From: Candidatus Bathyarchaeota archaeon
GTDB lineage: Archaea; Thermoproteota; Bathyarchaeia; Bathyarchaeales; Bathycorpusculaceae
Assembly: GCA_018396615.1 (NCBI GenBank)
Contig: JAGTQT010000014.1
Coordinates: forward strand, 1-10,478
DNA length: 10,478 bases
Direction: 5' to 3'
This document shows, in pieces, positions 1 through 7,109 of the stretch. The position numbers and the translations under genes are program-made. How positions within the stretch are numbered: position 1 is the stretch's first letter; each line of letters starts with the position of its first letter. The notes beneath the pieces were generated by a model that saw nothing but the letters and a program-made list of their open reading frames with translations, ran no database searches and was not told the DNA's origin.

Positions 1-1089
1 CAGAAACTTGGCACTGTACAAACAGAGCTTTCAACGCTTCAATCGCAGTTTGATAATGTTCTAAGAATCGGCTACAAAAATGCGAAGATCCAGCTGGGCA
101 AAGTTGAACAACAACAAAGAAAAGTAGAGAAGGAAGTGGAAGATGCACTAAAAGAAAGAGAGTCCCTAAAAAACGAGCTAGCAGAACTGGAAAAAATGCG
201 TGTAGAACTCTCAAAAAGTGTTCTCTCAGCAAGAGAAGGCGCCAAGAAATTCACTGCCCAAATAGATGATATCGATAGGGAGCTTCGCAAACTTGATGCT
301 GAATATGAGCAGACAGATCGCTTGCTTAATCAGCTTCAGCTTAGCATCCAAACCTCACTGATTCAGTTTGAGCAGCATAAAAACCAGTTGAGAATGCTGG
401 GTTATGAGCAGCCCTTGCAAGTAACGGAGAAACAGCTTGAGGAAGCTGAAACATCAATTAAAATGATGCAGTTCGAAATTGAAAGAATCGGCGCTGTAAA
501 CCAGCTTGCACTATCCCATTACGCAGAACAGATCTCAAGATACAAGGAACTTTCAATGAGAATGAACGAGCTAGAAAAAGAAAAACAAGCCATAATACAG
601 TTCATGGACGAAATCGACCGCAAAAAACGCAATGTGTTCATGGAAGCATTCAACAAGATTAACTCAAATCTTCAAACATATTTTGCAAAAGTAACTGGTG
701 GAGGAAACGCGACGCTCAAGCTTGAGAATATTGATGAGCCGTTTGCCGGCGGAATCGACATGATTGTTCAGTTTCCAAGCAAACCTTCAATCGTAGTAAG
801 CGGAGCAAGCGGTGGTGAACGCTCGGTATCAGCTGTCGCGTTTCTTTTTGCCTTGAAAGAGTTTACACCTGCATCGTTCTATGTGCTTGATGAGATAGAT
901 GCACACTTGGATGCGTTCCATGTCTCAAAACTAGCGGATCTTCTCTTGGAAGAATCAGAGAAAACACAGTTTATAGTTATTACTTTGAAACCCGAAATGG
1001 TGAATAAGGCACAAAAAGTCTATGGCGTGTACGGACGCAACGGGGTCTCGAGTGTTATTTCGGCCAAATTTCTAGAGGTGCCAGCTTAG
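1..1089 (+). CDS. smc: Chromosome segregation protein SMC, C-terminal part (5' end outside window)
   Basis: SMC is an ATPase that folds chromosomal DNA together with ScpA and ScpB. Only the last 362 codons are here. The frame is open from base 1, so the GTG at 136 is internal and not a start. Visible residues 1 to about 210 are Glu/Lys/Leu-rich, as expected for the returning arm of the coiled coil. The C-terminal half of the ATPase head follows: the ABC signature appears as ASGGERS (SGGE at visible residues 270-273, with Ala in place of the usual Leu), Walker B as FYVLDEID (293-300), then a D-loop HLDA. The segment FIVITLKPEMV lies where ABC proteins carry the H-loop and has no His, as in many SMCs. 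The hinge and the N-terminal Walker A half lie off the left edge. The TAG stop directly abuts the scpA ATG, which fits a smc-scpA-scpB operon and translational coupling. Confidence 0.95.
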   Translation, partial: QKLGTVQTELSTLQSQFDNVLRIGYKNAKIQLGKVEQQQRKVEKEVEDALKERESLKNELAELEKMRVELSKSVLSAREGAKKFTAQIDDIDRELRKLDAEYEQTDRLLNQLQLSIQTSLIQFEQHKNQLRMLGYEQPLQVTEKQLEEAETSIKMMQFEIERIGAVNQLALSHYAEQISRYKELSMRMNELEKEKQAIIQFMDEIDRKKRNVFMEAFNKINSNLQTYFAKVTGGGNATLKLENIDEPFAGGIDMIVQFPSKPSIVVSGASGGERSVSAVAFLFALKEFTPASFYVLDEIDAHLDAFHVSKLADLLLEESEKTQFIVITLKPEMVNKAQKVYGVYGRNGVSSVISAKFLEVPA

Positions 1090-1791
1090 ATGACGTCGCT
1101 GACCCTTAAAAAACCATTTTATTTGCATCCGCCATGGAATATCTTGTTTGAATTTCACAAGCTTGAGAAACTTACACCTTGGAAAGTGAACATAGCTTAC
1201 TTGCTTACTTCATTTCTCGAGGAGATGAATAAGACTGGAAAGATTGATTTCAGAGCTTCAGGAGTGGCGCTTGATTCTTCAGCATTGATATTTTTGATGA
1301 AATCTAAACTGCTACTCAAACTAGAGGAACCTCCACTGCCAAAGTCTCCGCAGGATTTCGTTCCACCCCCTCTTTTCCTACCGCTTAGACATGAGCTAAC
1401 TTCAACAACTATTCGACATCTACTTGAAGTATTAGATGACGTCCTTAAAAGTGAAAATCTGTTGCGCCCTCCGGTCATAGTTCAGGAGCCCATTCTTCCT
1501 ACTGCTTCGGAGATTATGTCGAAACTTGATGTTTTTATGATGGAAATTGAGGTGGAGATGGAAAAGCTTCATGCTACTCTTGTAGAAATGGTTAAGGGAA
1601 CAGGAATCGTAGAGTTTTCCACATTGATAAAAGGGTCACTTAGACTTGCAGCCATTCGCACTTTTATAACTCTCCTTTTTCTGGCACAGGAAGGAAAAGT
1701 GAACCTATGGCAGGATGAGGAGAGCGAAGAGATATACATCACTATTGGAGATTTGAACCTTGCTGAGAGCCGAAAGACAAGTGTCCAGTAA
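1090..1791 (+). CDS. scpA: Segregation and condensation protein A (kleisin)
   Basis: ScpA is the kleisin that bridges the two SMC heads and recruits ScpB. The 233-residue product shows the expected layout. An N-terminal helical domain includes PPWNILFEF (14-22) and LTPWKVNIAYL (28-38), close to the family pattern PPW-x-ILF followed by NPWDVDI. SGVALDSSALIFLMKSKLLL (57-76) matches the conserved segment ending in MKS-x-LLL. A Pro-rich linker (about 80-100) and a helical middle lead to a C-terminal winged helix (about 170-220). The sequence is divergent but collinear with archaeal ScpA. The ATG follows the smc stop without a single spacer base, so translation is probably coupled to smc. The 3' end overlaps the proposed scpB start by 32 bases. 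The assignment rests on motifs plus position between smc and scpB. Confidence 0.88.
   Translation: MTSLTLKKPFYLHPPWNILFEFHKLEKLTPWKVNIAYLLTSFLEEMNKTGKIDFRASGVALDSSALIFLMKSKLLLKLEEPPLPKSPQDFVPPPLFLPLRHELTSTTIRHLLEVLDDVLKSENLLRPPVIVQEPILPTASEIMSKLDVFMMEIEVEMEKLHATLVEMVKGTGIVEFSTLIKGSLRLAAIRTFITLLFLAQEGKVNLWQDEESEEIYITIGDLNLAESRKTSVQ
1747..1750 (+). promoter_or_regulatory. Shine-Dalgarno GGAG for scpB, inside scpA
   Basis: GGAG lies 9 bases upstream of the TTG at 1760, within the scpA coding sequence. It is the main reason to prefer TTG 1760 over GTG 1781 as the scpB start. Confidence 0.5.
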
Positions 1792-2371
1792 GGAAGCTAA
1801 CTCACATGACGAGCGTGCCACAGACAGGGCAAAACAGGATTTAGCCCTAGTTGAAGCTGCATTGTATGTCGCGGGACGACCCCTTGACGTAAATGAGTTA
1901 TGCTCAGTTTTGAAGACACGCTCAAAAAAGCGCGCCCAGAAAACCGTTAAAGTGCTTATGCAAGAATATGCCCAGAGAAACTTGGCTTTGGAGATTCTGG
2001 AGCTGAAAGATGAAAGATACGTATTGCAGCTTAAAGCAGATTACACCCCATTGGTTAGAAAACTTGTTAATAGACCTCTGCTTTCTACTGGTCCGCTTAA
2101 GACGCTGTCTTACATAGCTTACAGGCAACCAGTCTCTCAGAAAAGAGTCATCGATGTACGAGGGCATCATGCATACGGACACATTAAAATGCTGAAAGAG
2201 ATGAACTTGGTTGCCGGTGAAAGAAGCGGCCGCTCAATTGTCCTCAAGACAACCGAGTATTTTGCAGACTATTTTGGCTTGAGCCAAGAAACATCAACCA
2301 TGAAGAAAGAGCTTAAACAGATTTTCGGGGAAGCAGAAAGCCAAATGCAAGAAGAAAATGTGAAAGGATAG
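1760..2371 (+). CDS. scpB: Segregation and condensation protein B
   Basis: ScpB is a double winged-helix protein that binds the ScpA middle region in the SMC complex. The 203-residue product has a hydrophilic start (1-26), a first winged helix beginning at LALVEAALYVAGRPL (28-42), and a second holding the family's best-conserved stretch, including LKTLSYIAYRQPVSQ (113-127) and VRG (133-135), then TTEYFADYFGL (164-174). A charged C-terminal tail follows. The start is uncertain. I chose the TTG at 1760 because GGAG at 1747-1750 sits 9 bases upstream; the next option is GTG at 1781, with a weaker purine stretch before it. Both overlap the 3' end of scpA (32 or 11 bases). No ATG in this frame precedes the conserved core. 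Product identity is secure; the first 7 residues are not. Confidence 0.9.
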   Translation: MLRAERQVSSKEANSHDERATDRAKQDLALVEAALYVAGRPLDVNELCSVLKTRSKKRAQKTVKVLMQEYAQRNLALEILELKDERYVLQLKADYTPLVRKLVNRPLLSTGPLKTLSYIAYRQPVSQKRVIDVRGHHAYGHIKMLKEMNLVAGERSGRSIVLKTTEYFADYFGLSQETSTMKKELKQIFGEAESQMQEENVKG

Positions 2372-2380
2372 GTTTATATG
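2362..2380 (+). promoter_or_regulatory. Candidate archaeal promoter (BRE + TATA box) for rps8e
   Basis: TTTATATG at 2373-2380 resembles the archaeal box A (TTTATATA), and purine-rich bases just upstream (GAAAGGATAGG, overlapping the scpB stop) could act as a BRE. Box A usually lies about 25 bases before the transcription start, which predicts initiation near 2400-2405 and a leader of about 30 bases. This would let rps8e be transcribed apart from the smc-scpAB genes. It is inferred from sequence pattern and position only. Confidence 0.55.
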
Positions 2381-2417
2381 GAAAACTCTGGTATTGAGCA
2401 TTTCGCTGTTCATTGTT

Positions 2418-2423
2418 AAGGAG
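2418..2423 (+). promoter_or_regulatory. Strong ribosome binding site deciding the TTG start of rps8e
   Basis: AAGGAG lies 8 bases before the TTG at 2432. It supports TTG as the true start, giving the N-terminus MSVWHG expected of archaeal S8e, and excludes internal ATGs. Confidence 0.8.
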
Positions 2424-2431
2424 AAATAGCA

Positions 2432-2827
2432 TTGTCCGTATGGCATGGAGCACTGCGCAAGAAAAAGCCTTCAGGAGGCAGAAAGCGAGCTTACCGTAAA
2501 AAAAGGAAGTTCGAGAAAGGCTCTTTTGCAGTAGAGACTACGCTTGGCGAGACAAAACGCAAAGTCGTAAAGGGAAGAGGCAACACAAGGAAAAGCAAGA
2601 TTCTCAGCGAAAAGTATGCGTGCGTAACCGATGTCAAAAGCGGCAAAACGGAGAAAGTGGAAATAGTAAGGGTGGTTAAGAACCCAGCCAACATTGACTA
2701 TGACCGCCGAGGAGTAATAACCAAAGGCGCCATCATAGAGACCTCTCTGGGACCAGCAAGGGTTACTTCGAGACCCGGGCAAGATGGAGTGATAAACGCG
2801 ATTCTCGTGGGCAAAGAAGAAAGCTAA
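2432..2827 (+). CDS. rps8e: 30S ribosomal protein S8e
   Basis: Archaeal/eukaryotic-type small-subunit ribosomal protein that binds 16S rRNA. The 131-residue product is full length for the archaeal family and very basic at the N-terminus (GALRKKKPSGGRKR, 6-19). It then has the conserved TRKSKILSEKYACVTD (52-67), VVKNPANIDYDRRGVITKGA (81-100) and the Gly-rich end with TSLGPARVTSRPGQDGVINA (103-122), all typical of S8e. The start is TTG, backed by an AAGGAG ribosome binding site and by the invariant N-terminal pattern. It follows scpB after 60 bases and probably has its own promoter. Its stop codon overlaps that of the oppositely oriented srp19 gene. The identity is secure. Confidence 0.96.
   Translation: MSVWHGALRKKKPSGGRKRAYRKKRKFEKGSFAVETTLGETKRKVVKGRGNTRKSKILSEKYACVTDVKSGKTEKVEIVRVVKNPANIDYDRRGVITKGAIIETSLGPARVTSRPGQDGVINAILVGKEES
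2812..2823 (-). terminator. Possible T-rich terminator of the - strand operon, inside the rps8e 3' end
   Basis: Read on the - strand, just past the srp19 stop, the bases CTTTCTTCTTTG are T-rich and could help end the long operon transcript. The tract is interrupted and therefore weak. It mirrors the stronger T-run on the other side of the overlapping stops. Confidence 0.25.
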
Positions 2828-3138
2828 TGCTTTTTTTCCTGCTGAGACTGTGTGGCGCTTCTGTTCTTTAATAATTGTTTAGCGATCTCGAAAATCGTCT
2901 TCTCCTTGGACTCGGTCTTCGCTACGAGAAGCATCCCTGTCTTAGACCATGGTGTCTTTGCATATGCTACGTCTGATCGCAGCTCGTGTTTCAAGCCAAG
3001 CTTTTGGACGGCGTTCTGCACCTCTAGTATAGTTGGAGCCGGCACAGCTAGGCTTTTAGGGATGCGTCGACCATTTTTCCTTGTCTTAGTTAGGTCGAAG
3101 TAAGCTGGCCAGACGATTATGTTATTTTGTTTGCGCAT
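2824..3138 (-). CDS. srp19: Signal recognition particle 19 kDa protein
   Basis: SRP19 binds the tips of helices 6 and 8 of 7S (SRP) RNA and promotes SRP54 binding, so it acts in co-translational targeting of membrane and secreted proteins. The 104-residue product has the family hallmark IVWPAYFD (8-15), followed by KTRKNGRRIPKSLAV (18-32), the PT..E....A...LGL helix region (35-50), and AYAKTPWSKTGMLLVA (59-74), which parallels the conserved AYP-x-x-W-x-x-x-G-x-x-x-V pattern. The Lys-rich tail is usual. The start is ATG, 12 bases after the gltX stop, with AGGTGA inside that spacer as ribosome binding site. It is the last gene of the - strand cluster. Its TAG stop overlaps the rps8e TAA on the other strand. 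Confidence 0.93.
   Translation of the reverse strand: MRKQNNIIVWPAYFDLTKTRKNGRRIPKSLAVPAPTILEVQNAVQKLGLKHELRSDVAYAKTPWSKTGMLLVAKTESKEKTIFEIAKQLLKNRSATQSQQEKKH
2831..2837 (+). terminator. Candidate poly-U terminator of rps8e, inside the srp19 3' end
   Basis: A run of seven T begins three bases after the rps8e stop codon. Archaeal RNA polymerase can terminate at U-rich tracts without a hairpin, so this is a reasonable 3' end for the + strand transcript. On the other strand the same bases are the Lys-rich codons at the end of srp19. I saw no clear hairpin upstream. Confidence 0.45.
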
Positions 3139-3150
3139 GCCTTTTCACCT

Positions 3151-4917
3151 TCACTTTTGAGAGTAGTAAGCTACTATTTTCCCGTTTCCACGGTCTATCC
3201 TCACGAAGCCGAACCTTTCAAATTGTATTATGTCGCCGGGTTTTAGTCGCAAGCAAGCTTTTTCAGCTATTCCTTCTACAACTGTTGCGTCCGGCATAAT
3301 GATGTTGCAGGGCATGTCTTCGCCTACAGGTACCCAGTGTATTAGCTGAGCTTTGGCCTTTTTTGCGTCCTCGTAGGATTCACTTGAGAAAGATGCTTCT
3401 GCAGAGTATACGTTTGCCTTTCTGATGTTGATGTTGAACAGCTCCATAAGTCGGATTGTAGTGCCAATTTTTGAGGCATCTATATCCCTTCGTGCAACCC
3501 AGAATCTCGCAAGGCCTTCCTCTCCTTCAGGCGCTATCGAGTACTCTCTTGATCCTCTTTCCGGATGTTCGGGGTGAAGACGAAGACTTACAGTGAATTT
3601 TCTTGGAATATCTTTGACTGTTAATTCTATTGGTTCCTGCACAAAGAAATAGCGATCGCTGGTGGGATCCAGAATCTTACGGTTGTAAGCGTTTAGATTT
3701 TCCCAGCTTAAGGTCACATCTGAAGTTTTCGGTCCAACGTCAATTATCATCTTTTTTATAGCGGCAGGCAAGAAACCTCTCCTTCTTAGAGCAGCAAAAG
3801 TGGCTAGACGAGGGTCATCCCAGTCGTTGTAAAGCCCTTCCCGCATTCCTTGAACAATCTTTGACTTGCTTAATATAGCTCCAGTAATTTTTAGTCTACC
3901 GTAGTGTATTGCATCGGGATACTTCCATCCCAGATGGCGATACATGTATTCTTGGCGCACTTGGTTAGTTAGATGCTCTTTCCCTCGGATTATGTGAGAC
4001 ACGCCCATCAAGTGGTCATCCACGCCGCATGCCAAGTTGTAAAGCGGCCATACACGATATTTTGTTCCAACGCGGGGATGCGGATACTTCTCAATGTCGA
4101 TCAACCTTAGCGCAGGCCAGTCTCGAACCGCGGGATTCGGATGGTTCAAATCTGTTTTTACACGAACTACGACTTCTCCCTGCTTAAAGTCGCCTGCAAG
4201 CATACGTTGCCATCTTGCAAGATGTTTTTCTGGAGGTTGAATGCGGCAGTTACAGGGCTTATTCTGCAAAATCCTTTTGCGAAAAATCTCAGATTCGCAT
4301 GTACAGACATATGCATTTCCATCTGCCAGCATTTTCTCTGCATATTCGTAGTAGATCGGAATGCGATCACTTTGAATATATTCCTCATCAGGTTTGCATC
4401 CCAACCAAGCTAGATCCTCTCTTATTCGATCATAGAACGCCAAGACTGGCCGCTTTACCTTCGGGTCTGTATCCTCGAAGCGGACTATGAATTTTCCACG
4501 ATACATTTTTGCATACTCGTAACAAAGAATGATCGCCCTAGCTGAACCGAGATGTATAACGCAGTCAGGATTCGGCGAAAACCGCGTCACAACCATTGGA
4601 TACTTTTCCACGTTAGGCAAAGGCGGAAGATGCTTCTCCTCTTCAACCTTCTCCTTCACAAGGGCCTCAGGCCATTTTTCTTCTACGATACGTTTTTGCT
4701 CATCAAGGGATAAACTGTTAACTTCTCGTATGACACTGTTAACTAGAGCGGTTGCTTCTTTAACTTTGGTTCTGAGCTCTGCTTTTTCGCCTAGAATCTT
4801 GCCAATAACTGGGCTAGCCTGCGCTTTGCCGTCATGTTTAACCGCGTTTAACAAGGCAATTTTGCGTATAAGCTCCCTGAGATCCATGTCATCCAGTGTC
4901 AAACATCTATTCTCCAT
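3151..4917 (-). CDS. gltX: Glutamyl-tRNA synthetase (archaeal type)
   Basis: Charges tRNA with glutamate for translation. In archaea this enzyme is often non-discriminating and also makes Glu-tRNA(Gln) for the GatDE amidotransferase. The 588-residue length fits the archaeal/eukaryotic class. An N-terminal appended region (1-100) holds LIRKIALLNAVKHDGKAQ (16-33). The class I catalytic core starts at TRFSPNPDCVIHLGSARA (111-128), where HLGS is the HIGH equivalent, and has FEDTDPKVKRP (147-157). A CxC...CxC set (205, 207, 222, 224) could bind zinc. The KMSKS equivalent is LSKSK (349-353). The anticodon-binding beta-barrel region ends with FERFGFVRIDR. I kept the ATG at 4917; the in-frame ATG at 4887 (residue 11) is possible, and neither has a clear Shine-Dalgarno. 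The TGA stop is followed two codons later by a second TGA. It lies 10 bases after the prenyltransferase gene in the same operon. Confidence 0.96.
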   Translation of the reverse strand: MENRCLTLDDMDLRELIRKIALLNAVKHDGKAQASPVIGKILGEKAELRTKVKEATALVNSVIREVNSLSLDEQKRIVEEKWPEALVKEKVEEEKHLPPLPNVEKYPMVVTRFSPNPDCVIHLGSARAIILCYEYAKMYRGKFIVRFEDTDPKVKRPVLAFYDRIREDLAWLGCKPDEEYIQSDRIPIYYEYAEKMLADGNAYVCTCESEIFRKRILQNKPCNCRIQPPEKHLARWQRMLAGDFKQGEVVVRVKTDLNHPNPAVRDWPALRLIDIEKYPHPRVGTKYRVWPLYNLACGVDDHLMGVSHIIRGKEHLTNQVRQEYMYRHLGWKYPDAIHYGRLKITGAILSKSKIVQGMREGLYNDWDDPRLATFAALRRRGFLPAAIKKMIIDVGPKTSDVTLSWENLNAYNRKILDPTSDRYFFVQEPIELTVKDIPRKFTVSLRLHPEHPERGSREYSIAPEGEEGLARFWVARRDIDASKIGTTIRLMELFNINIRKANVYSAEASFSSESYEDAKKAKAQLIHWVPVGEDMPCNIIMPDATVVEGIAEKACLRLKPGDIIQFERFGFVRIDRGNGKIVAYYSQK

Positions 4918-4927
4918 TTGCTAGGTT

Positions 4928-6001
4928 CTAGATTTTTCTTTCAACTAAGAATTCTGCAAAGGCTGCTAGCTTTTGTCTTGCTTCCGCTGAAGGAAGAAGT
5001 TTCTCCACTTCACTCCAGCTTTCGTTTACCATGCTTTCAGCTAGTCTTTTTACGTATTCGATTGATCCATATTTTTCCATTATTGAAATAGCTTCATCTC
5101 TTAGCTTCTGGCTTGAAGTGTGCATGTTCAGTATCTCTATCAGCTTTTTCCGGTCTAGAGGTTGCGCTTTCTTCAACGTATGGATAACCATAAGGCTGCG
5201 CTTTCCTTCCGTTATATCCTTTCCTCTGCCGCCTTTCTTTTTCGTGAACTCAGTGCTTGTTAAATCCAGTATGTCATCTTGCATCTGGAAGGCTACACCG
5301 ATGCTTTCCGCGAAGCGCCCTAGTTTCTCGACAAGTTTGTTATCAGCATCTGCTAACACAGCGGCGATTTTAGCTGCCATCCGCGCCAAAGTCCCTGTCT
5401 TGTAGGCACACATCTGCAAGTAGTCTTTTTCACCTATTTCATCAGCATGCGCTATTCCTCGGTGCCAAGCGATATCCATCGCCTGCCCAAGACTTAAATT
5501 AATCATTTCCTGCACATAAATTTCGTAGATTCGCTGCAGCTTATCTGCTGGCATTTGGGGCTTGTTTTCAATTAGGGGGAGAAGCGGAAGATAGTACATA
5601 GCGTTCCCAGCATTTATTGCAATATCTATCCCGAATAGTCTGTATGTGCATGGCTTTCCTCTTCTAAGTTCTGAAGCGTCTTCTATGTCATCAACCATGA
5701 GTGTGCCGTTGTGGATTACTTCGGGAATTATGGCAAAATCCACCAATTTTTCAGAGTTTGCGCCCAAGGCTTCGCATATCATAAGAAACAGTGCTGGACG
5801 CCATCTTTTTCCACCTCTATCCAGAAATTCCCAAATGGGCTCTGCGATCGCCTTGTTCAAAGCCTCAAGGTTGTATGCATATCTTGGCGTGTTAATCTTG
5901 AACAGAATGGAGTTCTTAGAGAATTTTCTCGGTATGTACTTTTCAATGGTCTTGTCTACCAGCGGCGCTTTTTCTTCTAGAAATCTTTCTATGTTTAACA
6001 T
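4928..6001 (-). CDS. idsA: Geranylgeranyl-type prenyl diphosphate synthase
   Basis: Condenses IPP with allylic diphosphates in the trans (E) sense to build the isoprenoid chains of archaeal ether lipids. The 357-residue product has all the landmarks: GGKRWRP (63-69), first Asp-rich motif DDIED (104-108) followed by RRGKP (113-117), KTGT (201-204), second Asp-rich motif DDILD (242-246) and GKDITEGKRS (260-269). Known E-chain synthases are usually about 290-340 residues, so this one is slightly long, mainly at the C-terminus. The residue five before the first Asp motif is Gly99, where short-chain archaeal GGPP synthases such as that of Sulfolobus acidocaldarius carry Phe. The product could therefore be C20 or longer, and GGPP is inferred mostly from context. 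The ATG lies 2 bases after the fni stop, with GAGGAAG upstream as ribosome binding site. Confidence 0.92.
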   Translation of the reverse strand: MLNIERFLEEKAPLVDKTIEKYIPRKFSKNSILFKINTPRYAYNLEALNKAIAEPIWEFLDRGGKRWRPALFLMICEALGANSEKLVDFAIIPEVIHNGTLMVDDIEDASELRRGKPCTYRLFGIDIAINAGNAMYYLPLLPLIENKPQMPADKLQRIYEIYVQEMINLSLGQAMDIAWHRGIAHADEIGEKDYLQMCAYKTGTLARMAAKIAAVLADADNKLVEKLGRFAESIGVAFQMQDDILDLTSTEFTKKKGGRGKDITEGKRSLMVIHTLKKAQPLDRKKLIEILNMHTSSQKLRDEAISIMEKYGSIEYVKRLAESMVNESWSEVEKLLPSAEARQKLAAFAEFLVERKI

Positions 6002-6003
6002 TT

Positions 6004-7107
6004 TTAGTTTCTTCCTCTTCGCGCAAAACTATCTATGTTTACTTCTCTAGATCTTAACCACTCTGCTGTCTTTCCTACGATCACGATCGGGGTTTCTGAA
6101 AGGTTTGCTGTGGATTCTGCTCCAACCAGAAACATGGTGTTTTTCAATTCTTCTAGCAAAAGGGTAAGAAGAGATACTGTTTCCCTAGTGCCTTTCACGG
6201 CTACCTCTAAAACTGGTTGCGAAAGGCTTGTGAGACTGGCGCCTAGAGCAAGGGCTTTCGCCAGCTCCACGCCATTACGCAATCCTCCTGACGCTATTAC
6301 AGGTATGCGAACTGCTTGAGAGACTTCGATGAGGCTTGCCGCTGTAGGAATACCCCAGTCCCAAAAGGCGTCGCCAAGTCTACGCTGGAAAGCACGGTCT
6401 CTTCCGTTGGCGCGGTAATACTCAACGGCTGCCCAGCTTGTCCCTCCTGCGCCGCTTACGTCGATGCCTTTGACACCAGCCTTTTCAAGTTTTTCTGCAT
6501 CTTCCAAGGATATCCCTCCTCCTGTTTCCTTGGCGATTAATGGTTTGTCAAGCTCCTTTGCGATTTCGCTGATTTCTCGAAGGACTCCTTTGAAGTTTGT
6601 TTGTCCTTCGGGTTGCACAGCTTCCTGTAAAGGGTTTAGATGTATTACTATGGCGTCGGCGTCTATCATTTTGATGGCTTTTTCCACTTCTTTTAGTTTG
6701 TAACCGTTAACGAGCTGTATGCCGCCGATGTTTGCAGCTAGGAAGGCGGAAGGAGCTTTTTTTCTAGCAATAGAAAACGTTTTTTCAAGGCTTTTGTCTT
6801 CAAGTGCTACTCTCTGGCTTCCTACTCCCATTCCCAAGCCCAGTTCTTCTACAGCTTCAGCTATGGCTGCGTTGATTTTTTCTGCCTTGGCGGTTCCGCC
6901 GGTGATGGCCCCGACCATTAGCGGTGCAGAGAACTTGTGACTAAAAACAGTAGTTGACATATCTATGGTTTCTTTGTCGATTTCCGGTAAGGCGCGATGA
7001 ACCAGAAATATGTCTTCAAAGCCTGTTGTAGCTTGTCTTGCTTGAACATTTTTACTCAGAGCAATTCGTATATGATCTGTTTTGCGTTTCCTTGTTTCAG
7101 ACGCCAC
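6004..7107 (-). CDS. fni: Isopentenyl-diphosphate delta-isomerase, type 2 (FMN-dependent)
   Basis: Interconverts IPP and DMAPP using reduced FMN and NAD(P)H, supplying the starter unit for the prenyltransferase encoded next. The 367-residue TIM-barrel protein shows the type 2 set: RKTDHI (8-13), the barrel-strand segment APLMVGAITGGT (61-72), GVGSQR (94-99), HLNPLQEAVQPEGQTNF (156-172, with the catalytic-region Gln161 and Glu167), KETGGGIS (193-200), SGAGGTSW (218-225, flavin phosphate region) and ASGGLRNG (272-279). The start is GTG, preceded by GAAGGA at 6 bases spacing inside the ipk 3' end, so the two genes are tightly coupled, with a 2-base gap. An NUDIX-type (type 1) isomerase is excluded by the fold motifs. 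Confidence 0.96.
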   Translation of the reverse strand: MASETRKRKTDHIRIALSKNVQARQATTGFEDIFLVHRALPEIDKETIDMSTTVFSHKFSAPLMVGAITGGTAKAEKINAAIAEAVEELGLGMGVGSQRVALEDKSLEKTFSIARKKAPSAFLAANIGGIQLVNGYKLKEVEKAIKMIDADAIVIHLNPLQEAVQPEGQTNFKGVLREISEIAKELDKPLIAKETGGGISLEDAEKLEKAGVKGIDVSGAGGTSWAAVEYYRANGRDRAFQRRLGDAFWDWGIPTAASLIEVSQAVRIPVIASGGLRNGVELAKALALGASLTSLSQPVLEVAVKGTRETVSLLTLLLEELKNTMFLVGAESTANLSETPIVIVGKTAEWLRSREVNIDSFARRGRN

Positions 7108-7109
7108 TG

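Noticed and set aside
136..1089. Complete gene starting at GTG 136
   Set aside because: The frame is open to base 1 and the coiled-coil sequence continues upstream; the product is the C-terminal part of SMC.
4141..4924. Several open frames on the + strand opposite gltX
   Set aside because: They overlap each other and lie fully opposite a conserved synthetase; their composition is that of translated antisense sequence with no family resemblance.
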